A stretch of DNA of 64,000 nt from Kryptolebias marmoratus (GCF_001649575.2 NC_051451.1:16528465-16592464); one strand, 5' to 3'. Positions 1-14,207 are shown, numbered from the stretch's first letter. Program-made: numbers and translations. The notes: generated by a model from the letters alone, not told the origin.

Positions 1-54
1 ACATCTGGTTGCTATAAATCCAGTATTTCTCTAAACTCTGTGAAAGATGTCTCT

Positions 55-160
55 ATAATGATTACCTTCTGAAAGATTAATTAAAATCCATTCAGTGATT
101 CACAAGATTTTTTGCTGATGGTACATTCAAACAAACACACCTTTGGCGGTGGGCAAGAAG
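55..160 (-). repeat. Hairpin-ended dispersed repeat, 5' fragment
   Basis: Matches the start of the repeat family seen at 1094-1560 and 50226-50665: the reverse-complement head with the GCC-rich element (CTTTGGCGGTGGGC) and the segment around CATTCAGTGATTCA. The hairpin end is absent. Confidence 0.5.
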
Positions 161-1093
161 AGAAACATTTGTGGAACACGGTTTACTCCCATACTGCCGC
201 AGTTGGATTTCATTTTCTGCAAAGCAACAGAGTCTGAAAAACCTGATAATGTTTTCTCTGAGATACAGACGAGCAACTCACGATGGGTTTTCCAGAACAA
301 GTGTCATTTCACTGATTGTTTTTTTGTCCCGTACTTATCGGACCTATCACATTGTAGTTATATTTAGCACACAGAGGTCATACGTGTCAGTTTCTGTACA
401 TATCAATATTGTTAGACGCATGAACTTCAGATCCATTTGGACAATCAGAAAGATTGCACAGTATTACAGTGTTATATTCATGGCTTTATTTCTACCTTGG
501 TTACACACTTATCACTTTCATTTTGGCCAAGATATTGCTGTCGGTTGATATGTGTAATTTTCTCTGCAAGCCTTCATGTTTCCTGGATATCTTATCATCA
601 GTCTGTGCCCTTTGATATTATGAACTTTCGAGCGTGATATGAAAGGTGGCTCTGTGAGCTACTCATATACTTATGGTGCGTAATTTAAGAAGTTTTCAGC
701 ATTTTTTTTATTTTTTTTTTTTATTTTGCTTGATCTGTTCTTACAAATTATTCCTGTCAAATATTGCAGGGTGAAATGTGTCCGGTATGCTCAGACTCTG
801 AGAAGCCGAGCTCTTATTACATCTGCTGCTTGCCACAGTGTAATAGATTACCTCAGGCAGCAGTCGGCTGACCTGGCACACTTACTAAGCTTTGCCATAG
901 GGCAAAAAATGCAAATATGCTTGCATATAAGTACTTGGGTATTTCTTTTTTGTTTTTATTTTTGCTTTTAGTTATTGGAATGGATTATTATTTTGAGCAC
1001 AACTTCAACCAACATTTTATTTGAATTTGATTTTTTTTTTTTGTTTTACAGATCTTCTTATGGATGTAGCTACAGTTTCTATAATTTGAATTA

Positions 1094-1560
1094 CTAAAGG
1101 CCTAGCATTTCTCGAAGGAATGCATATTTCCCGCTGCCTTTTATGCCAAACCTTTAAACTGAGATCATATTATCTTGAGAAAAGACAGTTATAGTCATTA
1201 TAATAAAATCTTAAAAATAACATCATGCACGGTACCATCAGTATTGCAGTATTTCACACGATCTTGCACAATCATGCACAACATGCTTGAAGTATGTGAT
1301 GTGAATGACTCTCAGCTAATAACACACCAGACTTTAGCTCAGTAGCACGAAAATTCATTGATGTAAAGCCATTTTTGTGTAGGCCAAGGTCACTTAGCTG
1401 TGACAGCCATCTTGATTCGGGTTGACGCCAAAGGTCAAACAGTTGTACAGCCAATAATTACTTTCTGAAAGTTTTACAGAATTTTGTCCGGTTATTCATG
1501 AAGTAGTTTGTTAACCATACAGACAAACAGACATGGGAAAAAACATTATCAATGCCGTGC
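1094..1560 (-). repeat. Hairpin-ended dispersed repeat, near full-length
   Basis: Reverse-oriented copy. It starts with the terminal hairpin at 1105-1123 (GCATTTCTCGAAGGAATGC) and runs through shared blocks (AATGACTCTCAGCTAATA, TTGTGTAGGCCAAGGTCACT, GTTGACGCCAAAGGTC) to the fragment near CAGACAAACAGACATGGG. Other copies in the window align block by block in the same order. Confidence 0.7.
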
Positions 1561-2449
1561 TTTAAAACCCATTATTTCCAGTGCTTTGCACCGTGCATCT
1601 ACAGTTTGTCCTGGGTTAAGCAAAGCGTAGAGCACTGCTTAGTGGAGTTGCATGCATCTTACGCTGTGATGAATACGTGCATGGCTGGGAGGAATCAACC
1701 AATCTGACAAAGAAGGGAAAGAAGAAGAAAAGCTGACCCTGATGTATCTATGATTAAACTAACTAATACAGCCCAACTTAGCATTTTTTTTTTGAATCTC
1801 ATTTTTACAGCCTTTGAAAGCAGGTCTCATTGTCTGGTGTTTTAATATTCAGGCACAGATAAGTGCTATGAAGTAGAGTTCTGTAATATATGGTGACACA
1901 GTTCTGGTAGATGCTTTCCAAACTCTTTCTAGTTTGTTCTGTCCTCCAGAAATTTGAATATCAGCACAAATGTTATAGAACTTGCAGAATAAGATTCACA
2001 GAAGAAGCAGGCGAACTGTGCCAATGTGATTTATTTGCCAGACTTTATTTAGACATGAGTACAAAAAATTACATCTACCCCGTGGTGTGTAAAGTTAGCA
2101 CAAGGCACTGGTGCAAGAAAACCAATGTGACTACCCAGTAAAAAAAATCTGAATATTAAGCGTAGCGTTTAGTGTGCAGTCACAGCCACAGCCTTGCCTT
2201 CTCCTACAACCTGCCACTTGGTCAACACACTGATTTAAACCTATTAACCAACAGTAGACAGTGATATGTGGCTCAGTCTCCAGATTAACCTAATACATCT
2301 TATTATCTTATCTTATGACATAAAACACTCTACAACAGAAACATGTTTTGCATTTTAATCTCCAATGAAAGAAGATTTATTAGAACATACTAATAAAAAA
2401 ACAATACCCAAAATCTGGTTTCTGAGAATCATAACAGATAAAAGTAAAG

Positions 2450-2865
2450 TCCTAGAATTACTTGAAGGAATTCATATCACTCATTGCCTTTCGTGCCATA
2501 GTTTTAGACTAAGATTATTTTATGTTGAGAATTGACAAAGTTAAGTTGTAGTCATTTTGGTCAAACATTGAAATAACATTATCTCATGCAATTTTGCAAG
2601 ATGTCACGCCCAGACTATGTGTTGTAAATGTCTTTCATCTACTAATAAGACTGATTTTAGATCAGTAAAACAGAGTTATAGCCATCTTTGTGTTGGCTTA
2701 TGTTATACAGCTGGGGCTGACGTCTTAAATTAGGTTGACTCTAAAAGTTAATCAATTGCAGATATTCATTGAAATCCGTTCAGTGGTTAATGAGATATTT
2801 TGCTAACAGACAGACACAGTTGACGTATAGAGACAAACAAACACACACACATAGAAGGTGCATGA
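2450..2865 (-). repeat. Hairpin-ended dispersed repeat
   Basis: Same family and orientation as 1094-1560. The hairpin is decayed (TTGAAGGAATTCAT), but the blocks TAGACTAAGATTATTTTATG, TTATAGCCATCTTTGTGTTG and TTGACTCTAAAAGTTAA are recognisable in order. Confidence 0.65.
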
Positions 2866-4796
2866 CACCTATACGTACATAATGTGTGAGCACATCATAT
2901 AAATATGTGCGCACAGATTGAAGAATAAACTGAAATTACAGTTTTTAATCTGAGAAAACATAGTTCCACAAGTTGTGTATTTTTCCCACAACTGCTATGA
3001 GTTGCCAGGAGCAGTACCCATACGCTGCATTGGATCCTAACAGGTTTAATCCTAACCGGTGCATGACATTTGTAACAATAGCTTTTATTTGTGTCCCACA
3101 GATCAAAAATAAGATCCTGTCATGGGGCTTGTCAATGAAATAACCTTGTGATGTATGCAATGTATGCTCCGACAAAACAAACAGTAGTAATTTGCAGTGA
3201 GATATTTCTGCACATAAACTGTGCTGAGCCTTTATTATCATGTCTAACCTTTCATGTTTCAAGGTAATATTTTAAACTATCACAACCCTAAATATTTACC
3301 AGTTTTTTTTCAATTTCAAGACAACAGTTTGTTTTATAAATAGAGGGAGAATTAAAGGGAGACATGGCCCTTCCTAACCCAAGATATGATTCTTCTCATA
3401 ACAGTGTTGCTGCAGTTCATAATGACGTTATACGGTAGTTATTTTAATTTACTTGTGCACAAGGAGGTCTTCTAGTGCCAAGCAGTGCTTGATAAGGTGC
3501 TATCATCTCCAATGAGAGGAATAATTATCACAACAGCACATACATAAGCCTTTTATTAGATTAAAACCCACTTTAATAGACTTCCATCAAGAGCAGTGGC
3601 TTAATGTAATTGGTTACAAGACAACATGTGGAGGCAGCATCCCCAAAAAATGCAGCAGACTTAAAAGACCTGCTCTATCTCCCTTTCCCTCTTCTCCTGA
3701 AGCTTTATTTGACCACTTTTATCGCTCCTGTCTTGTGATCTCACAAGTGTGTCATATAAATGGCTGCCGCGTTCTGTTTATTTTTCCAATCCATAATACA
3801 TAGGGTATCTAAATCCTGCTGGCATGTGCAGGAAACAGGGAGAGAGGGAGAGAAAGAAAGGAGGAGAGAGAGGTGGCTTACTAATGGAGTGAGACATCAA
3901 GGCTCAGAACAAAGTGGCAGAAATACATACACATAAGCCAAAACGAGCCAGAGAGGCCACGCACTGTGGTCTGCTGGTTTGGGAGTTTGGAGCTTAGAAA
4001 AGCTTCAGGCAGAGTTTGATCTGCTCCTTCTCCAGACGTCTCTAGAATCAGCTGCCCATGTATTGCCTCATAGTCACCTGACTGCAAGGTCACCCAAAAC
4101 CAAATTATAATTCAGTTCTCTGGAGGGCACAAATTGATCTCCAGTGTAACCTTTATCATTCTTCATCCAACAACAGCATGCTCTCTGTGCCTGCTGAATT
4201 CGGAAGCTGTCAACATTTCCACACGCTCGCTCGTTCATTTCCACTGCAAATCCGCGAGCTGGAGTCATTACCAGGCGCTGTACAATGTGCCTGATGAAAA
4301 TATACAGCCCGAAGATTGTGTTACATTCAGCGTTTACAGCCCTGTATTTAACAGGGATTTATAGATTGCAGTCAGTGAATGTAATAAGTGGTGGGGCACG
4401 TAAATCTGAGCTCCTACATTCACTGCATACACACAGCCATTACAGTAAGTACAAGTAACTGGATCAAAAAATAAACAGATGCATCTATTCTTATAAAATA
4501 CTTCAGCAAAAAAATAAAACCTTTATTTTATTTTCTCAACCTTGTTTCTGTGGCATTTATGCAAGCAATTGATTACCCCTTGACCACAAGACAAAAACGT
4601 AGAAAACTCTGGCCTCGGTAAAGTATATGTTCCTTAAAACTTTTGGCTGACAAATTACTGCAGCTTCTCAGTTGATCCCTTGAGGAAGACGTGAAAGAAA
4701 AATCAATCACTGTAAGCTAGCAGATTAAAATACCCAACTTTGCAGGAATAAAAGAATATAAAGAAGCATGTCAAAATAATCCTTCGTAAACAGTGT

Positions 4797-4900
4797 AAGC
4801 ACCCTCACGTCACACCAGGAAGATGTCTGGTTCAAACCTTGGCAGTACAGTGTGCTCTGTGTGGTGTTTGTATGTTGTCCTTGTGCCACCCATATTTTCT
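4797..4900 (+). repeat. Degenerate teleost interspersed repeat
   Basis: Contains a decayed version of the motif series widespread in fish genomes: a GTTCAAACCT-type box followed by GTGTGGTGTTTGTATGTTGTCC. I recognise the pattern but cannot assign a family. Confidence 0.4.
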
Positions 4901-5227
4901 ACTTTAACAGTCTCCAACTACAGTTAAATAAAACTGACGGGCAAGGCAAACTGGATGTACATAGTGTCACCATATTTTCACTCCAATTTACAAAGTTATG
5001 GATGCGATCAAAAAGGCAACAGTTGTAGAAAGGAGTGTTTTTAAAAAACATAACAAGACCTAGAGTGCCTCTGTACTGAAATTTTTTTTTAATGGTATTA
5101 ACTTCCTTTTGTCACAATATTATGCTGTGCTATGCATCAGTGTATCAACAATGCAACAAGCTCTCAAAACCATGAATGCTAATTTCCCCTAAAATGCATA
5201 TTGGTGGTTAAAACCATTTCAAAATTA

Positions 5228-5530
5228 AAGACCTGCTATTCCTTCAGGGAATGCATATCACCCATCCTCTTCATTGTCAGAGTTTAAAACTAAGATCATC
5301 TTATGATAAGAGGAGACAGCGTTATAAGCATTTTGGTAAAACCTTCTAAAGGATGTTACATGCATTGTCATGTAATATTGGGAGAGCTTGCATGAGCTGT
5401 TAGCACTAACAGCATATATTGAGAATGATTGTCAGCTGCTACCACACAAAGTTTTAACTCAATGTATCTAAAACTGAGTTATCGCCATTTTTGTGTTGCT
5501 TAGCAATAGCGGCCATCTTGGGCAAAAACA
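5228..5530 (-). repeat. Hairpin-ended dispersed repeat, truncated
   Basis: Begins with the hairpin (ATTCCTTCAGGGAATGCAT) and continues through TTTAAAACTAAGATCATCTT to GCGGCCATCTTGG; the GC-rich head is missing. Confidence 0.65.
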
Positions 5531-5929
5531 AAAATAAACAAAACAGATTTTAAGGTTTTACATAGGTTTGGTTTCAAACAGTCTGTAGAATACTCAACAG
5601 ATGTTTTTTATAGTTTTACTAAACTATAAGCAGTGATGGGAATTCCAGCTCTTTTTGGCTCGGCTCACCATTTCTTTCAGTTCTCAGCTCTATACTTGGT
5701 TACAAGCAGCTGTTTGGAAGCTGAAAGAACAAACCTAATGGATCCCAAGATCCCAAAAGATAGCTGAAATTTCTATCACTATCCATAAACATTCTGAAAT
5801 GAAAGGAAATACTGCTTAACCTCCAAAATATATTTGAATACAGAGCAATATTAAATAATGTTAATGAAGCATCTGCCATGAAATGAGTTAAACAAGTCAA
5901 AAGCAGGAGGCAGGCAGGTAATTTCGAAA

Positions 5930-6270
5930 ATATATTAAACCACCCTACAGCCAGAATAATCAAGAACACAAACTGAGAATAAACTGGATCCAAACCAATG
6001 AGAACACATGCCAGGATCTGGCACGGAATGAAAAGAAACCAGGAGGATATATACTGAGGGAATGATTAGGAACAGGTGTGTTGCTTGACCAGGTGGAACC
6101 AGCTGTGAGGATCAGCCGAGAAACAAGACCGAAATCAAATCTATCACAGACTGATCGATTTGACTTTTTGAGGATATTACTAAATCCACCTTGTTTTTGT
6201 TCTATATAAACAATATAAGAGAACTTACGATTCATTATAATCCTCTCAACGTTGGTCACCTGGGTTACTC
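5930..6270 (-). repeat. LTR-like repeat fragment (tentative)
   Basis: Contains the phrase GGAACAGGTGTGTTGCTTGA and an adjoining ACCAGCTGTGAGGATCA typical of abundant LTR-like repeats in spiny-rayed fish. It reads in the same sense as the element at 62,810-63,307. No internal coding region is present. Confidence 0.3.
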
Positions 6271-7242
6271 ATTTCAGAACATCTCTGAAGGTGACTAGTA
6301 TTTGACCAACGCATATTGTTTTGCTTTTCTTTTTTTTTTTAACTTTGTATTATTAGTTGCCATGTCAGACGTCTCAGTCGACTGGCTTTGGATGATTAAA
6401 AAACAAATCCCGACTTTCTCCACCCGCTGTGAGCATGCCTGACTACATGCCCCGAGGTTGACTGTTTAGCTGTCTCCTTCTTCCCTCATCTGTGCTCATA
6501 TGTATGCAACATCCCATTAATATTTCAGCCTTTAACCCACAGCTAGACAATATCATTGGAACATGAACGTCATCTGTTTCAGAGAGATTATTAAAAGAAA
6601 TAAACATTTGCCCTGCTCCCTTCAAATGACTCACTAGACGAAATCCTAGTCTTTTGTTTCCTGCGTGCGAGATTTTAATTTTATTTAAGATTTGTGCCTG
6701 GTAGAGGCTGATGCACAGGCTGCTGTTCAGAAAAACACGTCTCTTCTTTTGGTCTCCTGCTGGTAATGCAAAAGCAAAGCCAGGATGAGCAGGTGCCTGT
6801 TTTGAGATTATTCAGTGCAAGTGCACAATTTTGAACTGAGATGCATGCTTCTCTACCTGTCTGCCAAGTTCACTGAAAGTACAAAATATATTTATGTGTG
6901 CATTTTTACGGCGCATATCAAATCAAATACCGTATAATGGCAAGAGAGTTTTGTTTTGCCTTTCTTGTCTAGATCAGATCCCAGGTTTGTCCAAAGGTAT
7001 TATCTGTGATAAAACTTTCAAAATTCACATGACAGGATGGTTAGAGGCAATGCAAGATCAAAGGTGTCTTTATGTGTCTTTTTAATATCTGTTATTAGTA
7101 AGCATGAGGATTCAAAATCTGTGGTTTGCAGAACTTAGAGTTATTATACCTGTCAAGTGTTATTTAAAAGAAAGTAATGTTTTTCACTCGTTTTTCAGCT
7201 CTTCCAAACCTAATCAAGGCTGCTTGAATGACAGTATCGCAA

Positions 7243-7260
7243 AAAAAAAAAAAAAAAAAA
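7243..7260 (+). repeat. Poly-A tract
   Basis: An uninterrupted run of 18 A. It could be a retroposon tail or simple slippage; I see no recognisable body upstream. Confidence 0.8.
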
Positions 7261-10200
7261 CTGCGGAAAAAGGAAAAATGAGAGTGACTGAACTGGAATA
7301 GAAGTGTCTTGGAGAGAAGATGAATTCCTGTGCTCTCAGTGGAAAGCTGTCATAACAGTCCTCAGCAGCTGTTCTGGAAGAAGCTAAGAGTTGCAGGAAA
7401 TGTGTCACACACACCTCCAATCGGCTATACAGGCCCAGGCAGGAGTCCCACCTAGCTGTGTCACATTTCCATCTTATTGTGGAGAAAGCCACCCAACAGA
7501 GATGGAGAGCAGCGTCGAGGAGCCATGGCACAGGGGGGAAGATCCTATAATTTAGTCTCAGAAGAAAGCTTTAAGTCTCGATTCAGAGCACAGCTTGAAT
7601 CTCTGCAGCTGTAGGTTATCCGCTCTCATCGCTCTCCTCCATCAGAGGGCTTCCATCAGATCTGTTGGGACGAGGAGCGATTGTGTAACCAACTTATATC
7701 CTCGCTGCGTAAGCACCGTGTGGCGTAACTGCTTCCTCTAAACACAAAATAAATAAATCCGTAGAATACAAGTTAACACAAAGGAGCAGTCAGGGATCCA
7801 AAGAGTAAAAGTGATGACACACCTGATAAGACTCACCCTCTGAGGCCCTACAGGAGGCAGTTTTTGGCTTTGGAATTTCATAAAAGCCCACCAGAGACCA
7901 GGCGCCATGTTAACTTTTTTAGACCCAAAAGGTTCGCAAAACTCCTTCTTTTTGCTCCAGTAGTTTACAGCAACAGAGCTGGAAATCTTATAAAACACCA
8001 GCTCAACAGCAAAGTGAGTATCTGATACAAATCTGAATCCTATTCTAAATACTAATAGAATATCAGTGACCCCAAGCAAATTGACAGGGTTGGGTTATGT
8101 CTGTTTTGAAGTAGATAGTGATTGTAAACACCCAAATCAAAGCTCTGAAGTACAGAATTTTGTTAAAAAGTATTTTTTCTTTAAAAAAAATATGAATTTA
8201 TGAGGATTTTATATGAGGTTTGAATCTGAAAAAAAAAGTTAATACTATGATTACCTACAAGTCAATGATATCAGTTTAGTTTTCAACAAATTGAATTTTT
8301 TTGTTTCATTATCATAAAACACTCATATTTAAAGGTGCTGAAACATTCTTATTACTATTCCATTAAAATTTGTCCTTTATCTTGACATGCAGCTTTGAAA
8401 AGTTTCTTTTAAAAACCATGCAAATTCTATGCCAAATTCTATGGTACTTGATCAGGAATAATGTGTTATGTCCTTTAGTAATGTTGTTTCACAACATAGA
8501 CAAGATTTGTAAAAAAATAGTAAAAAAAATAAAAAAACCTGAATCTTCTTTGGAGCTCTACAGCTCAGACGTACTTAACAGTAAGCACATCATTCAAAGT
8601 TTAAACGGGTCACAGGAAGTTGCCGTTTACACAACTGAGCTGGCATTTTGATATATTTTATGTTTTCACACAATTGCAGTTTAAGTTATGATTTTTTACA
8701 GATTTTTCCACAAAATGTTTATCTGACAGTTGGGAATGTCACACATTTCTACTTTTTAGTTGTCTAAAATGTACAAATCTTTTGCAAACAAACACTTCCC
8801 CCACATTTTTTTTCTTGGATACATGTACAAATTATCCATCAAAACTTAGATACTTTTGTCATCTTTCATCCGGTGTCTTTCACTGCTATACAATTTAAGG
8901 TTTTCTCTCAATACCCCAGAATACAGAGAACAAACCCAAGTTTCCACAGGTTTAGTTATATTTTAGCTCAAAATATTTTCTTTAAAACTGGAAGTGAGGG
9001 TTGTAACTTGTAATATTGCTTACACCTCAAATTTCACATATGTAACTAAGTCGTTTGCCTCTCACTGTGCAAGAACTTTAAGATCCAATTTTGAGAAGAC
9101 TTTGAGAAGTGACTGTTTGTTGGATACTTATTTTTTATTTTAGCACTTCTGCTTCTACTTTATATTATCAAGGAAGTCAGGGAATGATAGACACAGGTGC
9201 GTGGTTACCATGGTGACCACAACAAGCCACTGGCAGCAGCTTTAACATTTCTTTTGATCTTGGTTCACTTTACAATTCTTATACAGCTCATACATCATAA
9301 TATAGGCATTTTTTCACAGCTTAGATTCATAGAAAGTTGACGTTAGGGCGACCCAATACATAGACAGCAGATACACTGAGAATACAACAGTGGCCTGCTC
9401 ACTTACCAAGCAACAAGGAAACAACATTAGCATGCAATTGAAGTATGATTTGTGTCCAGCAGGAAACGTACGCTCAATATTCACTCTTCCGTTTCCTCAG
9501 AGTCTCCTGAGAGACATATCAGGCTCTGCAGCGACAGGTGAGTTATGGTGAAGATGTAGAGCTGATTCACTGAAGCCGTCTTTTCCTTGGCAGCAGTGAC
9601 ATTGATTCAAAACAAAAAGCAAAGCAATGTAAACCACATTAAAATATGATAAAACGGGAGTGAAAATCAGAAGGGAATTTAAATGGGTATGAGCAAATTA
9701 TCTGTCACTGTGAGCAGCACATTCCATAAGAATTTGATCCATTATTTTCAAACTGTTTTCTTCGAAACACTACACCTAAAAACTGGCAAAACTAAAGAGG
9801 CATTCGAAGCAATAAACACCAATCTTCCATAAAATTACCACCACTAAGAGGCACAGCGAGTAACTCTGCTCATTCTGTTAAACAACATAATGTTCTTTGG
9901 GGAAAACCTGCATCCTGGCGTTCACATGATTGTTGCTATGATACTTCCCACTCATCAAATTGTTGCTGTGGGTTGGTAACATGTCCGACGAGGCAACGTT
10001 GGTCCTTTATAGGAGCAGCTGCTCTCACCAAGACAGCAAAAGACCTTTTTAAACCTCTTTAAAAACAACTCACAAAACACGCCAAACGGCCCAAGTTGTT
10101 CGCTCAGCCTCCGATGTGATATCGGTCTCTTAGAGACTGCTGACATCTGTAAGAAGCAAACCGAATACACAGACGGAACAACCTACAGGGCCCAAAAGTT

Positions 10201-10265
10201 ATATTGCTCACAATAAAGGGCATCCCCATATATTCTTTGCTCTTGAAATGACGGGTCAGCTTTTT

Positions 10266-10710
10266 ATCACCAGCTGCAGGCAATCATGCAATCACCTATG
10301 TGTGTGAGTGCGTGTCTTTGTTTGTCTGTCTGTTAGCACAATGTCTCATGAACAGCTGGACAGATTTTAATGAAACACCCAGAAAGTAAGCATTGGCTGT
10401 ACGTCTACAGCTCATTAACCTTTGGAGTCAACCCAATTTAAGACAGCTCCACAATCACCCAACCTTGGGAAGCACAAAAATGGCTAGAACAGAACAGTTT
10501 TAAAGATATTGAGCTAAAATTCAGTGTGATAGTAGCTGAGAGTCATCCTTAACACATTCTTCAAGCACTAACACATCTTGCAATACTGCATGAGATTGTG
10601 CACACCATCGTTTACAAGGTTTGACCCATCATCTGCACCTCTGTATTTCTCATCCTAAAATGATCTAAAACTCTGGTTGCAGGGATCTGCATTCTTTGAA
10701 GAAATACTAC
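10266..10710 (+). repeat. Hairpin-ended dispersed repeat
   Basis: Forward copy running from the GCAGGCAATCATGC head through GTTTGTCTGTCTGTTAGCA, TTTGGAGTCAACCCAATTTA and GAGAGTCATCCTTAACACA to a decayed hairpin (GCATTCTTTGAAGAAATAC). Confidence 0.7.
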
Positions 10711-10764
10711 TAGATCATTTTTAACTTAAAAGGGGAGATATTTAGTAATAAAAAGGATTAGTAG

Positions 10765-10955
10765 TCCTTAAAAGAATGCATATTGTGCCAGCTGTAAACG
10801 TACAACCAATGATGACTTTCTGAAAGTGTCATTAAAATCTGTCCAGTGGTTCATGAAATATTTTATAAATGCGACAGAAAAAATGAACGCATTCAAGCAC
10901 ACGCACACTAACATGGGCAAAAACACTTTTGCCTTTGTCTTGGGCGGCGGGCAAT
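10765..10955 (-). repeat. Hairpin-ended dispersed repeat, internally deleted
   Basis: Starts at the hairpin end (CCTTAAAAGAATGCATAT) and jumps directly to the head half (CTTTCTGAAAGTGTCATTAA through GGGCGGCGGGCAATATTA), so the middle is deleted. With the forward copy at 10266-10710 it forms a tail-to-tail pair. Confidence 0.6.
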
Positions 10956-11000
10956 ATTAATGAACAGGTGGTCAAGTTTTATCTCTAATTGGTGTATACC

Positions 11001-11272
11001 TGTCACAATCCGTAAAACACCGCTCGTTTTGTTATCTTGCTTTGTTTTTTGTTCTGCTTCCCTGTCACACCTGATCCACCTAATTCCACTTTAATTGTCT
11101 CCCTTGCACCTACTGAGTCATTATCTCTCATGTATTTGGGATTTCTTTGTCTTTCGACAGATTCTTGTGATGTTAATTTGTTAGACCTGTTGGCGCTGGC
11201 TTTTGGCTCATATTCAATATTTTTTCTTTTTTTTTTCTTTTAGCAAATTAAAGTTTAGACAACTACATAAGT
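11001..11272 (+). repeat. Possible solo LTR
   Basis: Starts TGTCACAATCCG and has the composition of abundant fish solo LTRs: an early CACACCTGATCCACCTAATT block, then TCATGTATTTGGGATTTC and a T-rich stretch. The start matches the TGTCA start of the inverted copy at 62,810-63,307. No target-site duplication was established. Confidence 0.4.
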
Positions 11273-12668
11273 TTCTATCTTGTTATTTGTTAACAATAAA
11301 AATACTTCAGTAAAAGAGAGAACGATTGTAGAGATCCTAAAAGCTAAAACAAAAGAAAGAAAGAAAAAAAGAGTCTTGTCCTAGTCATTATTTGTCATAA
11401 AAGTAAAATGCTTAAACCTTAGACTAAGAATTTGTACTGCATTCAAATTTCACAATCACACTTTCCTATCTTGAGTTAATGTTTTACAACATTTATTATA
11501 GTTTTAATAACTAAATATTTGGATGAATTCTATCTCATCAGTTTACAGTTTTTTGTCATTTCCCACAGTATTATACAACATAAGCTGCAGAACTGCAGTA
11601 CTGCATAATGATTCTGGTCAGCAATAACCAATAAACTTGGCATCTAAATACTTATATGAAATTTGTTTTAACTCTAGAGATAATTTACATGCTGCAGCAA
11701 CAGCCTCAGTATCTCTGGGTAGGCTTAACATAAGATCTTTGACCTCGGTTGCTGGAATCAGTCCATTTATGTTTTTCAGAAACTCTATATATCTAATTGG
11801 GTAGTGGTGTTGATTGATAAAATCTAAATCCTTTGGCCAGCCAGTTCACCCTAAACAGCAAAAAGGGTCAAGATCAAAGTGTAACATGGGCTACTCAGCT
11901 TCATACCAAAATTAAAAATGAATTCCCTGACTGTCTTCATGGATATGCATTGTTATCTTTTGAAATAAATGGAATTGTCCTGAAATAAAGCCCATTATAT
12001 AATTTTAAGCAGCCTTGTAGGCTATAGCGTTGAGATTGCTATTAATTGGAACAAAGGAGCCTTGCTAAATATAATAAAAACAACTGGAGGTTTGCATAGA
12101 TCTGTTCATGAAACATTTAACAACTGGAAGATTTCCACTGGCTCTTTTAAAACTGATACTCTATCATACCTTATAATAAAACAGGTAACTCATTCAATAA
12201 GTTATTAAGAAGATATTTGAATGTAACACAATATATTGTAATAAAATAAGATGAATGGCAGTAGTTCTTTTTGTGAATCCAGTGTCTAATGTAAATCCTC
12301 TAGACTCTCTTATTCACATCTCCTTCCTTTTATTACTTTTGTCATTTCAGACTGAATTAATGCTGGCTCTATAATTAGCTACCGGCTCTGGTCTGGTCTT
12401 GTAGATATGGTCCATATTTGCACTGTAAGAACTGCTGTCATTTAGTAACATTGGTGGTATCCTAAACTGTCACATTCCTATTCCCTACTACTGAATGGGA
12501 GGCAGGGTAGAACCATCACCGGCTTAATACTGAGATAGAAAATGTTCACACTTCTAGTCTCAGTTTAGAGCAGTAAACCTAAATGTGTCTGAGGTAGCAG
12601 AAAAGCATCCAAATTTAAACTTAATACCAGATTAATCCAAGTCAACAATGGCTAACCAGTATTAATGA

Positions 12669-12684
12669 CCCTAACCCTAACCCT
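12669..12684 (+). repeat. Short telomere-like repeat
   Basis: CCCTAACCCTAACCCT, two and two-thirds vertebrate telomeric units. It may be chance or a remnant of break repair. Confidence 0.5.
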
Positions 12685-14163
12685 TTCCATACTGTAATCT
12701 GGTGCTGTCATAGTCATTGTCTGGTGAATTGATCTGAATGGGATTGCTACAGGCTGTAAAAGTAAGCTATCACAACCATGCTTTGTGGTGCAAACAGGAT
12801 ACTGCCTAAGGGGATAAACTAAAAAAGTGTATAAGCTATTCGGGGTTTTTTTTTCTGTGAGAGTGAAAGTCTGCTTATACAGTTTAATGTTTTAACATAA
12901 TCAACTTTTCTGGTAATTTGGTCATGATTTCGGTTGTTGTCATTGACTTTATGATTGACAAAGTCATGGCTGCTGTTTTAGATGAAGGGGATGTTACTCC
13001 AGCAACATAATTTGAATTGAGATATAGAACAGCTGCACAAGTTGTAAACTATCGAGCTGCGTTTTCCACAGTTCATTCACAGCAGGTTTTTTATGCCAGC
13101 TCTCAATGGTTATTGTTAGTTGGCAGCAGCTAGAAAGCTGCTGAACTGAATGCATATTAAAAGCTTCATTTAAACAGGTGCTTGTGGGCTGGATTAATCA
13201 TCAAAATAAAACATCCAATACACCCAATAGGGCGGGGTAAAGAAAACACACAGAGAAAAAGCTTGCTTCATCGTAGCTGGCGAACCTTGGGTGGAAGCCT
13301 GGTCTGTAGGTTCAATGAACACGATGAAGACATTTTACACAGTGCACATTTTACTCCAGTTTTGGATGATGAGCACAAATTCACTTCAACAAGCTAACAC
13401 GTGCTTGGGAGTCAAACTCACTGAAACTGCCATCTGTTTATGCTTCATGCAGTTGAAAGCAAAATTAGGTCACATGGAGATGGGGGCCACCAAGAACAGT
13501 TTTGCTGAATTTCACCACAGGTTAGTCTGGTAGGAAACATAAAGCATTTAAATTATTGTATTTGATGCTTTCTATTCTTGAGAAATAGGTTCATCAAAGT
13601 AAAATATATGGTAATCATAGTAAAACTGCCCCAACTGCTTGGCTGTTTACAAAGCCCACAGACGTCCCTGGTTCCTGTTGTGAACAGCACTTGCTCTAGT
13701 GATGGATTTAAGAATAGACAACATAAACAGCCATTTGGGGCAGCATCTTGCTTCAAGCTCCATGAGTTCCCCGACCCCAGTCAGTTCTCTACCTCTTCTA
13801 CCTCCTCTATTTCTACCAGAAATAAACACGGTAACTGAAACAAACGGATAACCAGGGAACAGGGAATGTAAACAGGATAAACTAGATACAGCAAAAAAAT
13901 GCCATAAAACCCCATAACCGGGACAGTGTAGACTATAAAACTGTAGCACAGTTGTTATCAGGAAGCCATAAAGACTCTCATTGCACAAACCTAAACTTTC
14001 CACATCATGTCCTCGGTGCTCGCACACTAAACTCTCATCCCACTGCCTCAACATATTGATTTGATGATTTTACTTTAATATGCTTTTATAAACTTAGATT
14101 TCTTTTTATTTCTACTTGCGATAGTGTTAGAGTTTGCTATGGACTTATCACTTTACACGATAA

Positions 14164-14165
<2 letters not shown>

Positions 14166-14206
<41 letters not shown>
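14166..14206. repeat. (TA)n microsatellite
   Basis: About 20 uninterrupted AT/TA dinucleotides. Confidence 0.95.

Positions 14207-14207
<1 letters not shown>

Noticed and set aside
12669..12684. Interstitial telomere as evidence of a chromosome fusion
   Set aside because: Fewer than three units; far too short to support a fusion.
13647..14054. A 135-codon reverse open frame in the 5' flank
   Set aside because: No domain, low-complexity patches, and composition that may derive from a decayed repeat; no splice or promoter support.
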